A stretch of DNA of 64,000 nt, from NCBI RefSeq assembly GCF_030317145.1, contig NZ_JASZYE010000002.1, positions 924,893-988,892 on the forward strand, in the 5' to 3' direction. The notes beneath the pieces were generated by a model that was not told the origin of the DNA, did no database searches, and saw nothing but the letters and a program-made list of their open reading frames with translations. The DNA is from Variovorax flavidus (GTDB lineage Bacteria; Pseudomonadota; Gammaproteobacteria; Burkholderiales; Burkholderiaceae_C). Made by a program: the position numbers and the translations under genes. Below, in pieces: positions 21,448-31,134 of this stretch; position 1 is the stretch's first letter; each line of letters begins with the position of its first letter.

Positions 21448-22659
21448 ATGAATCCCCTGCGTCTTGCCTTCAGCGCGGCCGCCGTCGCCACGCTAGCCAC
21501 TGCCCTCGTCCCCGCGCACGCCCAGGGCGTGATCAAGATCGGCGAGATCAACAGCTACAAGGCGCAGCCCGCCTTCCTCGAGCCCTACAAGAAGGGCATG
21601 GAACTCGCCGTCGATGAGATCAACGCCGCGGGCGGCGTCAACGGCAAGAAGATCGAACTGATCAGCCGCGACGACAACGCGAACCCCGGCGACGCCGTGC
21701 GCGTGGCCGAAGAGCTGGTCTCGCGCGAGAAGGTCGACATCCTGGCAGGCACCTTCCTGTCCAACACCGGACTCGCCGTCACCGACTTCGCGAAGCAGAA
21801 GAAGTTCTTCTTCCTCGCCGGCGAACCGTTGACCGACAAGATCACCTGGCAGGGCGGCAACCAGTACACCTTCCGCCTGCGCCCCGGCACCTACATGCAG
21901 GCTGCGATGCTGGTGCCCGAAGCGGCCAAGCTCAAGAAGAAGCGCTGGGCGGTGGTCTACCCCAACTACGAATACGGTCAGTCGGCGGTCGCTGCGTTCA
22001 AGCAGTTGCTGAAGGCTGCGCAGCCCGACGTGGAGTTCGTCGCAGAGCAGGCCACGCCGCTGGGCAAGGTCGACGCTGGCAGCGTGGTGCAGGCGCTGGC
22101 CGATGCCAAGCCCGATGCGATCTTCAACGTGCTCTTCGGCGCCGACCTGTCGAAGTTCGTTCGTGAAGGCAACACGCGCGGCCTGTTCAAGGATCGCGAA
22201 GTCGTGAGCGTGCTGACCGGCGAACCCGAGTACATGGACCCGCTGAAGGACGAAGCGCCCAACGGCTGGATCGTGACCGGCTATCCGTGGTACGGCATCA
22301 CCACGCCCGCGCACAAGGCCTTCGAACAGGCCTACCAGGCGAAGTTCAAGGACTACCCGCGTCTCGGCTCGGTGGTGGGCTACAGCATGATCAAGTCGGC
22401 CGCAGCCGGCATCGCCAAGGCGAAGAGCACCGATCCGGAGAAGCTGGTCGCCGCCTTCAAGGGCCTGCAGGTCGACACACCCTTCGGCAAGATCACCTAT
22501 CGCCCCGAGGACAACCAGTCCACCATGGGCGCGTTCGTGGGCCGCACCAAGAACGACGGCGGCAAGGGTGTGATGGTCGACTACGTGTACCTCGACGGCG
22601 CCGATGCGAAGTACCAGCCTTCCGCCGCCGAAGTGAAAAAGTCGCGCGCAGCGGACTGA
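21448..22659 (+). CDS. ABC transporter substrate-binding protein, LivJ type
   Basis: 403 residues with a signal peptide (MNPLRLAFSAAAVATLATAL, cut after AHA). The mature part begins GVIKIGEINSYKAQPAFLEP and is a type 1 periplasmic binding protein (DEINAAGGVNGKKIELI, AGTFLSNTGLAVTDF). AAGGAG lies 7 bases before the ATG. Given its place it probably captures nicotinate, nicotinamide or a related N-heterocycle rather than branched-chain amino acids; that is inference from context only. Confidence 0.9.
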   Translation: MNPLRLAFSAAAVATLATALVPAHAQGVIKIGEINSYKAQPAFLEPYKKGMELAVDEINAAGGVNGKKIELISRDDNANPGDAVRVAEELVSREKVDILAGTFLSNTGLAVTDFAKQKKFFFLAGEPLTDKITWQGGNQYTFRLRPGTYMQAAMLVPEAAKLKKKRWAVVYPNYEYGQSAVAAFKQLLKAAQPDVEFVAEQATPLGKVDAGSVVQALADAKPDAIFNVLFGADLSKFVREGNTRGLFKDREVVSVLTGEPEYMDPLKDEAPNGWIVTGYPWYGITTPAHKAFEQAYQAKFKDYPRLGSVVGYSMIKSAAAGIAKAKSTDPEKLVAAFKGLQVDTPFGKITYRPEDNQSTMGAFVGRTKNDGGKGVMVDYVYLDGADAKYQPSAAEVKKSRAAD

Positions 22660-22677
22660 TCGAGGGACGAGCGAGTC

Positions 22678-24597
22678 ATGAGCTTTTCCGGTTTCATCGT
22701 CCAGCTCCTCAACGGGCTGGCGAGCGCGTCGTCGCTGTTTCTCGTCGCGGCAGGTCTGTCGCTGATCTTCGGCGTCACGCGGATCGTGAATTTCGCGCAT
22801 GGCTCGTTCTTCATGGTGGGCATCTATGTGGCCTACACCCTGGTCGATCGGCTGGGCACCGGCATGGGCTTCTGGCCCGCGCTGGTGATGGCGGCACTGG
22901 CGGTCGGCGTGCTGGGCGCGCTGATCGAGGTGGTGCTGCTGCGGCGCATCTACAAGGCGCCTGAACTCTTCCAATTGCTCGCGACCTTCGCGCTGGTGCT
23001 GGTCATCAAGGATGCGGTGCTGTGGCTGTGGGGGCCTGACGAGTTGCTCGGGCCACGCGCGCCGGGGCTCTCGGGTTCCGTCACCATCCTCGGGCGGCAG
23101 TTTCCTTCGTATGACCTCTTCCTGATCGTCGTCGGGCCCGTGGTGCTCGGGCTGGTCTGGATGCTCCTCACCCGCACGCGATTCGGCACGCTGGTGCGCG
23201 CAGCGACGCAGGACCGCGAGATGGTCAGCGCGCTTGGCGTCAACCAGGCATGGCTCTTCACCGCGGTGTTCGCGCTCGGCGCGCTGCTGGCGGGGCTTGG
23301 GGGCGCGTTGCAGCTGCCGCGCGAGCCCGCGACGCTGGAGATGGACCTCAACACCATCGGCGCGGCCTTCGTGGTCGTGGTGGTGGGCGGCATGGGTTCG
23401 ATCCCGGGCGCCTACGCTGCCGCGCTGCTCATCGCCGAGATCAAGGCGATCTGCATCTGGCTTGGCGTGGTCGACATTTTCGGCATCAGCGTCTCCTTCT
23501 CGAAGCTCACGCTGGTGGTCGACTTTCTCGTGATGGCCGTCGTGCTCGTGTGGAGGCCCTGGGGCCTGTTCGGCCGGCCGCAGGCGCCGAGCCGCTACGT
23601 GGGCATGCAGGAAGAGCCTCTGCGCCGCCCCAGCAAGGTCTACCTGATCGCCGCCGCAGTGTTCGGTCTCGTGCTCGCCGCCATGCCATTCCTCACGGCA
23701 GGTTCTCCCTACACGACGGTGCTGATGATCGACCTCATGATCGCCGCGCTGTTCGCAACCAGCCTGCACTTCATCATGGGGCCGGCGGGCATGCACTCCT
23801 TCGGCCATGCCGCGTACTTCGGGCTCGGGGCCTACGGTGCCGCGCTGCTGGTGCGCGCGAGCGGCATGCCGATGGAACTGGCATTGGTCGTCGCGCCGCT
23901 GGTCGCCGCGGCCGGCGCCTTCGTCTACGGATGGTTCGCGGTGCGGCTGTCGGGCGTGTACCTGGCGATGCTCACGCTCGCTTTCGCGCAGATCACCTGG
24001 GCCATCACTTATCAATGGGACAGCTTCACCGGCGGCAGCAACGGCCTCACCGGCGTCTGGCCGTCCGCATGGCTCTCCGACAAACGCGCCTACTACTGGC
24101 TCACGCTCGTGCTGGTGGCCCTCGGGGTGCTGTGGCTGCGACGCGTTCTGTTCTCGCCCTTCGGCTATGCGCTGCGCGCCGGCCGCGATTCGGCGCTGCG
24201 CGCGGATGCCATCGGCATCGACGTCAAGCGCATGCAGTGGGCCGCCTTCGTGATCGCGGGCACTGCGGCGGGGCTGGCCGGTGCGCTCTATGCGTTCTCC
24301 AAGGGCAGCATCTCGCCGGAATCACTGAGCGTCGGCAAGTCGGTCGACGGGCTGGTGATGGTGCTGCTCGGCGGCATCCAGACGCTCGCGGGCCCGGTGG
24401 TCGGGGCCGTCACCTTCACCTGGCTCCACGACACCGTGGCGCGCAATACCGATTACTGGAGAGCCATGCTGGGCGGGATCATCCTGTTGCTCGTGCTGCT
24501 GTTCCCGCAGGGGATCGCCGGCTTTGCCAAGCAGTTGTTCGATCGCCGGCGCCACGCAGCGGAAGCCGGCGCGGACCTGAAGGAGGCGAAGGCATGA
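22678..24597 (+). CDS. ABC permease, fused LivH-LivM
   Basis: 639 residues, about twice a single LivH or LivM. Residues 1-290 are LivH-like (IFGVTRIVNFAHGSFFMVG, EREM-type coupling loop TQDREMVSALGVN, VVGGMGSIPGAYAAAL). Residues about 325-630 are LivM-like (MGPAGMHSFGHAAYFGLGAY, RDSALRADAIGIDVKRMQW, VLLGGIQTLAGPVVGA). Both halves keep their ATPase-coupling loops, so one polypeptide replaces the usual heterodimer. Confidence 0.92.
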   Translation: MSFSGFIVQLLNGLASASSLFLVAAGLSLIFGVTRIVNFAHGSFFMVGIYVAYTLVDRLGTGMGFWPALVMAALAVGVLGALIEVVLLRRIYKAPELFQLLATFALVLVIKDAVLWLWGPDELLGPRAPGLSGSVTILGRQFPSYDLFLIVVGPVVLGLVWMLLTRTRFGTLVRAATQDREMVSALGVNQAWLFTAVFALGALLAGLGGALQLPREPATLEMDLNTIGAAFVVVVVGGMGSIPGAYAAALLIAEIKAICIWLGVVDIFGISVSFSKLTLVVDFLVMAVVLVWRPWGLFGRPQAPSRYVGMQEEPLRRPSKVYLIAAAVFGLVLAAMPFLTAGSPYTTVLMIDLMIAALFATSLHFIMGPAGMHSFGHAAYFGLGAYGAALLVRASGMPMELALVVAPLVAAAGAFVYGWFAVRLSGVYLAMLTLAFAQITWAITYQWDSFTGGSNGLTGVWPSAWLSDKRAYYWLTLVLVALGVLWLRRVLFSPFGYALRAGRDSALRADAIGIDVKRMQWAAFVIAGTAAGLAGALYAFSKGSISPESLSVGKSVDGLVMVLLGGIQTLAGPVVGAVTFTWLHDTVARNTDYWRAMLGGIILLLVLLFPQGIAGFAKQLFDRRRHAAEAGADLKEAKA

Positions 24598-25397
24598 GCC
24601 TCCTCAAAGTCAACGAACTCGGCAAATCCTTCGGCGGCGTGAAGGCCGTCGACGGCATCAGCTTCGAGCTGGCGCCCGGCGAACTGCTGGCGCTGATCGG
24701 ACCCAACGGCGCCGGCAAGTCGACCACCTTCAACATGGTGAACGGCCAGTTGAAGGCGGACCGCGGTTCGATCCTGCTCGACGGCCAGGAACTCGTGGGC
24801 CGCAAGCCGCGCGAGATCTGGCGCATGGGCGTCGGGCGCACCTTCCAGATCGCAGAGACCTTCGCATCGCTCACGGTGGTCGAGAACGTGCAGATGGCCC
24901 TGCTCTCGCATGACCACAAGCTGTTCTCGACATGGCGCCGCGCGGCCGACTACAAGCGCGACGAGGCGCTGACCCTTCTGGACCAGGTCGGCATGAAGGC
25001 ACAGGCGGATCGCCCCTGCAGCGTGCTCGCCTACGGCGACGTGAAGCGCGTGGAACTCGCGATCGCGATGGCCAACAGTCCCAAGCTGCTGCTGATGGAC
25101 GAGCCCACCGCCGGCATGGCGCCCAAGGAACGCAATTCGCTCATGGCATTGACCAAGCAACTCGTCATCGACCGCGGCATGGCGGTGCTTTTCACCGAGC
25201 ACAGCATGGACGTGGTGTTCGCTTATGCCGACCGGATGATCGTGCTCGCGCGCGGGCGTCTCATTGCGCAAGGCAAGCCGCTGGAGATCCGCGACCATCC
25301 GAAGGTGCAGGAGGTCTACTTCGGTAGCGGCAAGACCTTCGAGAAGATCGCCGAGAAGGCCGCAGCGGTGAATGCGGCGGTGGGAGAGCACGCATGA
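24594..25397 (+). CDS. ABC ATPase, LivG type
   Basis: 267 residues; start ATG overlaps the permease stop by 4 bases with GGAGG upstream. Walker A GPNGAGKST near 38, Walker B LLLMDEPTAGMAP near 160, H-loop TEHSMD. The ABC signature is replaced by SVLAYGDVKRVELA, i.e. LAYGD rather than LSGGQ, a variant common in the LivG subset linked to such clusters. Confidence 0.92.
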   Translation: MSLLKVNELGKSFGGVKAVDGISFELAPGELLALIGPNGAGKSTTFNMVNGQLKADRGSILLDGQELVGRKPREIWRMGVGRTFQIAETFASLTVVENVQMALLSHDHKLFSTWRRAADYKRDEALTLLDQVGMKAQADRPCSVLAYGDVKRVELAIAMANSPKLLLMDEPTAGMAPKERNSLMALTKQLVIDRGMAVLFTEHSMDVVFAYADRMIVLARGRLIAQGKPLEIRDHPKVQEVYFGSGKTFEKIAEKAAAVNAAVGEHA

Positions 25398-26128
25398 GTT
25401 CGCATGAAGTGTTGCTCGAAGCGAAGGCCTTGTGCGCCTGGTATGGCGCCGCGCAGATCCTCTACGACGTCGACCTGGACGTGCGTCGCGGCGAAGTCGT
25501 CGCGCTCATGGGGCGCAACGGTGCGGGCAAGTCGACCACGCTCAAGGCGCTGATCGGCATGCTTGCCAAGCGTCGCGGGGCGGTGCGCTTTCTCGGGCAC
25601 GACATCTCGAAGAGCGAGCCGCACCATGCGGCGCGCATGGGCCTGGGCTTCGTGCCAGAGGACCGCCGCGTGTTCACCGACCTCAGCGTGATGGAGAACC
25701 TCGAAGTCGGCAAGCAGCCCGCGCGCCGCTGGGCCGACGGCACCGATGCGCCGCTGTGGACGCCCGAGCGCCTGTTCAAGCTTTTCCCCAATCTCGGCGA
25801 GATGCCGAACCGTCCCGGTGGCCGCATGAGCGGCGGCGAGCAGCAGATGCTCACCGTGGCGCGCACGCTGATGGGCAATCCGTACCTGGTGCTGCTGGAC
25901 GAGCCTTCCGAAGGCGTGGCGCCGGTCATCGTCGAGCAGATGGCGAACATGATCCTCGAACTCAAGGCGCAGGGCGTGAGCATCCTGCTGTCGGAGCAGA
26001 ACATGCACTTTGCGGAGCTGGTCTCCGACCGTGCGTACGTGCTGGAGAAGGGCCAGATCCGCTATCAGGCGTCGATGGCGGACCTGGCGGCCAATGACGA
26101 GGTAAGACGCGCCTATCTCAGCGTATGA
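25394..26128 (+). CDS. ABC ATPase, LivF type
   Basis: 244 residues. Walker A GRNGAGKSTTLK near 38, signature MSGGEQQML near 145, Walker B LVLLDEPSEGVAP, and SEQNMHFAEL. Overlaps livG by 4 bases (ATGA). Completes the transporter with the binding protein and fused permease. Confidence 0.93.
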   Translation: MSSHEVLLEAKALCAWYGAAQILYDVDLDVRRGEVVALMGRNGAGKSTTLKALIGMLAKRRGAVRFLGHDISKSEPHHAARMGLGFVPEDRRVFTDLSVMENLEVGKQPARRWADGTDAPLWTPERLFKLFPNLGEMPNRPGGRMSGGEQQMLTVARTLMGNPYLVLLDEPSEGVAPVIVEQMANMILELKAQGVSILLSEQNMHFAELVSDRAYVLEKGQIRYQASMADLAANDEVRRAYLSV

Positions 26129-26165
26129 GCCGGCCCACAGTTTCTTAAACCGAGGAGTGACCACC

Positions 26166-26897
26166 ATGCACGACACGCAACGCAGATCCCTCTTGAAAGC
26201 GGCCGCAGCCTTCGGGCTTGTCGGCGGGCTGGGCGCCACGACGCCGTTCTTCGCGGCGGCAGCCGCAAAGATCAAGCCGGCGGCCAACTCGGCGCTCATC
26301 GTGGTCGACGTGCAGAACTGCTTCATCGACGGCGGCACGCTGCCGGTGAAGGGCGGTGCGGAGGTGGTGCCCGTCATCAACAAGCTCGCGGGCGCGTTCG
26401 AGAACATCGTCGTCACGCAGGACTGGCACACGGCCGGCCACGCGTCGTTCGCGAGCACGCATTCCGGCAAGAAGCCCTTCGAGAGCACCAAGCTGAGCTA
26501 CGGCACGCAGGTGCTGTGGCCCGATCACTGCGTGCAGGGCACGGAGGACGCGGCACTCAACAAGGACCTGAAGCTGCCCACGGCGCAGCTCATCATCCGC
26601 AAGGGCCACCATAAGGACATGGACAGCTACTCCGCATTCGAGGAGGCCGACCACAAGACGGTGACCGGACTGGGCGGCTACCTGAAGGCGCGGGGCATCA
26701 AGACGGTGTTCGTCACCGGCCTTGCCACCGACTTCTGCGTGGCATGGACCGCGATGGATGCGCGCAAGGCCGGCTTCGAGGTCTACGTGATCGAGGACGC
26801 GACGCGCGCCATCGACCTCAACGGATCGCTCGCGGCCGCATGGAAGCAGATGGCCGCCAAGGGCGTGAAGCGCATCCAGTCTTCCGACATCGTGTGA
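26166..26897 (+). CDS. pncA: Periplasmic-type nicotinamidase (isochorismatase fold)
   Basis: 243 residues from ATG 26166 with GAGGAG 8 bases upstream. The N-terminus is a twin-arginine-like leader (QRRSLLKAAAAFGLVGGLG, then ATTPFFAAAAA). The enzyme shows the catalytic Asp in VVDVQNCFIDGGTLPV, metal residues in TQDWHTAGHASF, the Lys of IIRKGHHKDMDSYSAF, and the nucleophile Cys in TGLATDFCVAWT. Converts nicotinamide to nicotinate. Export by Tat would place it in the periplasm with the membrane-bound dehydrogenase encoded next, supplying nicotinate there. Confidence 0.88.
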   Translation: MHDTQRRSLLKAAAAFGLVGGLGATTPFFAAAAAKIKPAANSALIVVDVQNCFIDGGTLPVKGGAEVVPVINKLAGAFENIVVTQDWHTAGHASFASTHSGKKPFESTKLSYGTQVLWPDHCVQGTEDAALNKDLKLPTAQLIIRKGHHKDMDSYSAFEEADHKTVTGLGGYLKARGIKTVFVTGLATDFCVAWTAMDARKAGFEVYVIEDATRAIDLNGSLAAAWKQMAAKGVKRIQSSDIV

Positions 26898-27382
26898 TGC
26901 GTCCCGCTGGGTTCGGACTGAAGGTCAACGGACGCAGTGTCGAACTCGCAGCGTCGCACGAGGCGACGCTTCTCCATGTCTTGCGCAACGACCTGGGCCT
27001 GAACGGGCCCAAGTTCGGCTGCGGGCTCGGGCAGTGCGGTGCCTGCACCGTGTGGGTCGATGGCGTGGCGGCGCGTGCCTGCGTGATTCCGGCGCACGGG
27101 GTGGCCGGCCGCGAGATCACGACGCTCGAAGGTCTGGGCTCGCGTGAGCGCTGGCACCCTGTTCAGCAAGGCTTCGAGGACGCACAGGCCGCGCAATGCG
27201 GCTATTGCCTCAACGGCATGGTGATGCAGGCCGCCGCCTTGCTCGCGCGCGAGCCAAACCCGAGCGAGGCGCGCATCCGCAGCGAACTCTCCGGCAATCT
27301 CTGCCGTTGCGGCACGCACGTCGAGATCGTGACCGCGGTGCAGCGCGCCGCGATGCGGATGGCGAAGGGCGCCGACACGTGA
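26897..27382 (+). CDS. nicA: Nicotinate dehydrogenase, 2Fe-2S subunit
   Basis: 161 residues of the xanthine-oxidase-family small subunit. N-terminal plant-type cluster CGLGQCGACTVWVDG with the fourth Cys in ARAC; C-terminal cluster CGYCLNGM and GNLCRCGTH. Start overlaps the nicotinamidase stop (TGATG). Directly followed by the molybdenum/cytochrome subunit, as in Pseudomonas putida nicAB. Isoquinoline 1-oxidoreductase or another N-heterocycle hydroxylase is the alternative. Confidence 0.88.
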   Translation: MRPAGFGLKVNGRSVELAASHEATLLHVLRNDLGLNGPKFGCGLGQCGACTVWVDGVAARACVIPAHGVAGREITTLEGLGSRERWHPVQQGFEDAQAAQCGYCLNGMVMQAAALLAREPNPSEARIRSELSGNLCRCGTHVEIVTAVQRAAMRMAKGADT

Positions 27383-30300
27383 CACGGCGCGCCGACCAGC
27401 CTCGCACGCGCAGCGAATTCCTCCATGCCGATGGCGTGCTCGTGATCGTGCGCGAGACGCCGCCCGCGCCGCCGCCGGCCAAGGGGCAGCCGGCGCTGGT
27501 CGCGGGCAATCCGGCCGAAGGGCCGGAGGTGCTGCTGGCGATCTGGGACGACGGCAGCGTCACGGCGCTCAACGGCCACGTCGATCTCGGTACGGGCATC
27601 CAGACCGCGCTGTCGCAGATCGTGGCGGAAGAACTGGATCTGCCGATGGCGCAGGTCCGCATGATGCTGGGCGACACGGCGCGCGTGCCGAACCAGGGGG
27701 CGACGATTGCAAGCGCCTCGATCCAGATCCATGCCGGTCCGTTGCGCCATGCGGCTGCGCAGGCGCGGGCCTGGCTGGTGGCGCAAGCCTCCGAGCACTT
27801 TGGCGTGCAGCCTGAATTGCTCCAGGTGCGCGAGGGGCGCCTCCATGCGGGCGACGATCCCGCCTTCAGCATCGGCTTTGGCGAGCTGGTGGCGGGCGGG
27901 CGCACGGTGCTGCAGCTCGACACGCTCTCGCGCCTGAAGAATCCGTCGGACTACCGCATCGTCGGCAGCTCGGTGCCGCGCGTCGACATCCCGGCCAAGC
28001 TGGCGGGCGAACTGGTCTTCGTGCACGACATGCGCGTGCCCGGCATGCTGCATGGCCGCGTGGTGCGGCCGCCGTATGCCGGTGCGGACCATGGCGACTA
28101 CATCGGCAACACGCTGGAGTCGGTCGACGAATCGTCCATCGCGCATATTCCCGGCATTCGCGGCGTCGTCGTCATCCGCGATTTCGTGGGCATCGTGGCG
28201 GAACGAGAGGAACATGCCGAGCAGGCGTTGCGCGAACTGCGCGTGACGTGGAAGGCGTGGCCCGGCCTGCCGTCGCTCGATGACCTCGAAGCCGCGCTGC
28301 GCGCCAATCCCGCCACGCAGCGGCTGCTGGTGGACGAAGGCGACGTGGACGGCGCTCTCGCGGCCGCTGCCGAGCCGATGCCGCGCACCTACGTGTGGCC
28401 CTACCAGATGCATGCGTCGATCGGCCCGTCGTGCGCGCTCGCGCACTGGGAGCCGGGTGGCGGCGACGGCTTCAGGTTGCGCGTGTGGGCCGGTTCGCAG
28501 AACCCGCATGTGCTGCGTGCCGATCTCGCCAAACTGACGGGCCTGGACGACCTGGAGGTGGATGTCGTGCGCATGGAAGCGGCCGGCTGCTACGGCCGCA
28601 ACGGCGCGGACGACGTCGCGGCCGATGCAGCGCTGCTGGCGCGCGCGGTCGGCGCGCCGGTGCGCGTGCAGCTCACGCGCGAGCAGGAACACGCGTGGGA
28701 GCCCAAGGGCGCTGCGCAACTGATGCAGATCCAGGGCGGGCTCGATGCGGATGGCCATGTCGCGGCCTACGACTTCGAGACGTCCTATCCGTCGAACGGC
28801 GCGCCCACGCTCGCGCTGCTGCTGACCCGCACCATCGAACCCGTGGCGCAGGCTTTCGAGATGGGCGACCGGACGGCACGGCCTCCGTACGCCTACGGCA
28901 ATCTGCGCGTGAAGGTCAACGACATGGCGCCGATCGTGCGCGCCTCATGGCTGCGCGGCGTGTCGGCATTGCCGAATTCGTTCGCGCACGAGTCCTATGT
29001 CGACGAACTGGCGACGGCGGCGGGCGTCGATCCGGTCGCCTTCCGGCTGCGGCATCTGCACGATCCGCGCGCCGCCGAGCTGGTACGCGAGACGGCGCAG
29101 AAGGCCGGCTGGCGCATGCGCACCGGACCGCAGGAAAACGCGGATGGTGGCCTCGGACCCGGCGGCGACATCCTGTTCGGCCAGGGCTTTGCCTATGCGC
29201 GCTACGTGCATAGCAAGTGGCCGGGCTTCGGCGCGGCATGGTCGGCGTGGGTCGCGGATGTCGAGGTCAATCGCAAGACGGGCGAGGTGCACGTGCGCCG
29301 CGTGGTGGTCGGGCACGACGCGGGGCTGATGGTCAATCCGGCCGGGGTCGAGCACCAGATCCACGGCAACGTGATCCAGGCCACGAGCCGTGCGTTGAAG
29401 GAGCGTGTGCAGTTCGCGCCGCAGTCGGCACCGGATGTCGAGTCGCTTCCTGGCGTGCGGCCTTCGGGCGTGGTGGCGAGCCGCGAGTGGGGCAGCTATC
29501 CGATCATCAATTTCCGCGAAGTGCCGGTGATCGAGGTCATGCACATGCAGCGCCCCGGCGAGCCGCCGCTCGGGGCGGGGGAATCGTCGTCGGTGCCGGG
29601 AACGGCGGCGATCGCGAATGCGATCTTCGATGCGACGGGCGTGCGCTTCCGGGCGCCGCCGTTCACCCCCGAGGTGGTCCGTGCCGCCCTGAATCCGCTC
29701 CCCGCCGCCGTCGCACCCCCAACCCAGCCTTCCAGAGGGGAAAGGAGCGAGCTGCCTGCCTCCGCGCCTTGGCCGCGTCGCAAGGGGCTCTGGGTGGGCG
29801 CCGGCGCAATCGTCGTTGGAGCGATCGGCGTGGTCGCAGGCCTGCTCGGCTGGCGCTCTGCGATTGCGCCGGTTTCGCTCAGCGCACCCGTCTACAGCGA
29901 AGCCACCATCGAGCGCGGACGCACGCTCGCCGCGCTCGGCGACTGCGCTGTCTGCCACACCGCATCCGGGGGCACGCCCAACGCCGGCGGCCGACCGATG
30001 GACACGCCCTTCGGCACCATCTACACGACCAACCTCACCCCCGATGCCGACACCGGCCTCGGGCGCTGGTCCTTCAGCGCCTTCCAGCGCGCGATGCGGG
30101 AGGGCATCTCGCGCGATGGCCATCACCTCTACCCCGCCTTTCCCTACACCGCCTTCGCGAAGACCAGCGACGACGACCTGCAGGCGCTCTACGCGTACTT
30201 CATGTCGCTGCCGGCCGTGAGCGCCGAGACGCCGAAGGCGCAACTGACGTTTCCTTTCGGTCTGCGCCCGCTCATGGCGGGATGGAACGCGCTTTTCCAT

Positions 30301-31071
30301 GACCCGTCGCCGCTTCGACCCGTGGCCACACAGAGCGCCGAATGGAATCGCGGCGCCTATCTGGTCAACGGCCTGGGCCATTGCGGCGCCTGCCATACGC
30401 CGCGCAACGCGCTGGGGGCGGAGCAGGGTGGCAAGGCCTTGCTGTCCGGCGCGATGGTGGACGGCTGGGAGGCGCCGGCGCTGACCTCGCTGTCGACCGC
30501 GGCGGTGCCCTGGAGCGCCGAGGCCCTCTACGGCTATTTGCGCAACGGCCATGCGCGCGACCACGGCATTGCCGGCGGCCCGATGGCGGAGGTGGTGCGC
30601 GAACTCGCCGCCGTGCCGGACGCGGATATCCGCGCGATGGCGACCTACCTCGCCTCTTTCCAGCCCGCGGCAGCCGAAGGAGCCGACGCCGCACAGGCAC
30701 AACGCGCCATCGCCTCGGCCGCCAGCAGCCAAGGCCAACTGCTCGGCCCGGCCCAGCGCATGTTCGACAGCGCCTGCGCCGCCTGCCATCACGACGGCGA
30801 CGGGCCCACGCTGCTCGGCGTCAACACGCCGCTCGCGCTCAACAGCAACCTGACGAGCGCGCGGCCGGACAACCTGCTGCGCACCATCCTCGACGGCGTG
30901 CGAGAGCCGGCCTCGCGCGACATCGGCTTCATGCCTGCTTTCCGCGAGGCGCTCGACGACGCCCAGATCGCCGAGCTGGCCGGCTACATGCGTGCGCGCT
31001 TCGCGCCGCAAGAGCCGGCGTGGGCCGATCTGCCGCAAAGCGTCGCACGCGTTCGCGCGACGGCACGCTGA
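27379..31071 (+). CDS. nicB: Nicotinate dehydrogenase, molybdopterin plus triple cytochrome c subunit
   Basis: 1,230 residues from a GTG that overlaps the nicA stop (GTGA). Residues about 1-770: aldehyde-oxidase/xanthine-dehydrogenase molybdopterin domain (NGHVDLGTGIQTALSQI, MEAAGCYGRNGADDVAADA, the LGAGESSSVPGTAAIANAIF region). A hydrophobic segment at about 803-827 follows, then three cytochrome c domains with CAVCHT (~855), CGACHT (~1000) and CAACHH (~1133). This matches the NicB architecture: hydroxylation of nicotinate at C6 with electrons passed to the respiratory chain. It is the largest gene in the cluster. Confidence 0.88.
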   Translation: MTRRADQPRTRSEFLHADGVLVIVRETPPAPPPAKGQPALVAGNPAEGPEVLLAIWDDGSVTALNGHVDLGTGIQTALSQIVAEELDLPMAQVRMMLGDTARVPNQGATIASASIQIHAGPLRHAAAQARAWLVAQASEHFGVQPELLQVREGRLHAGDDPAFSIGFGELVAGGRTVLQLDTLSRLKNPSDYRIVGSSVPRVDIPAKLAGELVFVHDMRVPGMLHGRVVRPPYAGADHGDYIGNTLESVDESSIAHIPGIRGVVVIRDFVGIVAEREEHAEQALRELRVTWKAWPGLPSLDDLEAALRANPATQRLLVDEGDVDGALAAAAEPMPRTYVWPYQMHASIGPSCALAHWEPGGGDGFRLRVWAGSQNPHVLRADLAKLTGLDDLEVDVVRMEAAGCYGRNGADDVAADAALLARAVGAPVRVQLTREQEHAWEPKGAAQLMQIQGGLDADGHVAAYDFETSYPSNGAPTLALLLTRTIEPVAQAFEMGDRTARPPYAYGNLRVKVNDMAPIVRASWLRGVSALPNSFAHESYVDELATAAGVDPVAFRLRHLHDPRAAELVRETAQKAGWRMRTGPQENADGGLGPGGDILFGQGFAYARYVHSKWPGFGAAWSAWVADVEVNRKTGEVHVRRVVVGHDAGLMVNPAGVEHQIHGNVIQATSRALKERVQFAPQSAPDVESLPGVRPSGVVASREWGSYPIINFREVPVIEVMHMQRPGEPPLGAGESSSVPGTAAIANAIFDATGVRFRAPPFTPEVVRAALNPLPAAVAPPTQPSRGERSELPASAPWPRRKGLWVGAGAIVVGAIGVVAGLLGWRSAIAPVSLSAPVYSEATIERGRTLAALGDCAVCHTASGGTPNAGGRPMDTPFGTIYTTNLTPDADTGLGRWSFSAFQRAMREGISRDGHHLYPAFPYTAFAKTSDDDLQALYAYFMSLPAVSAETPKAQLTFPFGLRPLMAGWNALFHDPSPLRPVATQSAEWNRGAYLVNGLGHCGACHTPRNALGAEQGGKALLSGAMVDGWEAPALTSLSTAAVPWSAEALYGYLRNGHARDHGIAGGPMAEVVRELAAVPDADIRAMATYLASFQPAAAEGADAAQAQRAIASAASSQGQLLGPAQRMFDSACAACHHDGDGPTLLGVNTPLALNSNLTSARPDNLLRTILDGVREPASRDIGFMPAFREALDDAQIAELAGYMRARFAPQEPAWADLPQSVARVRATAR

Positions 31072-31134
31072 CAGTCCCGTACGATCCGGGGCGACCGGCC
31101 GAATCACCGGCCCATTCATCTGGAGACCCCTCGC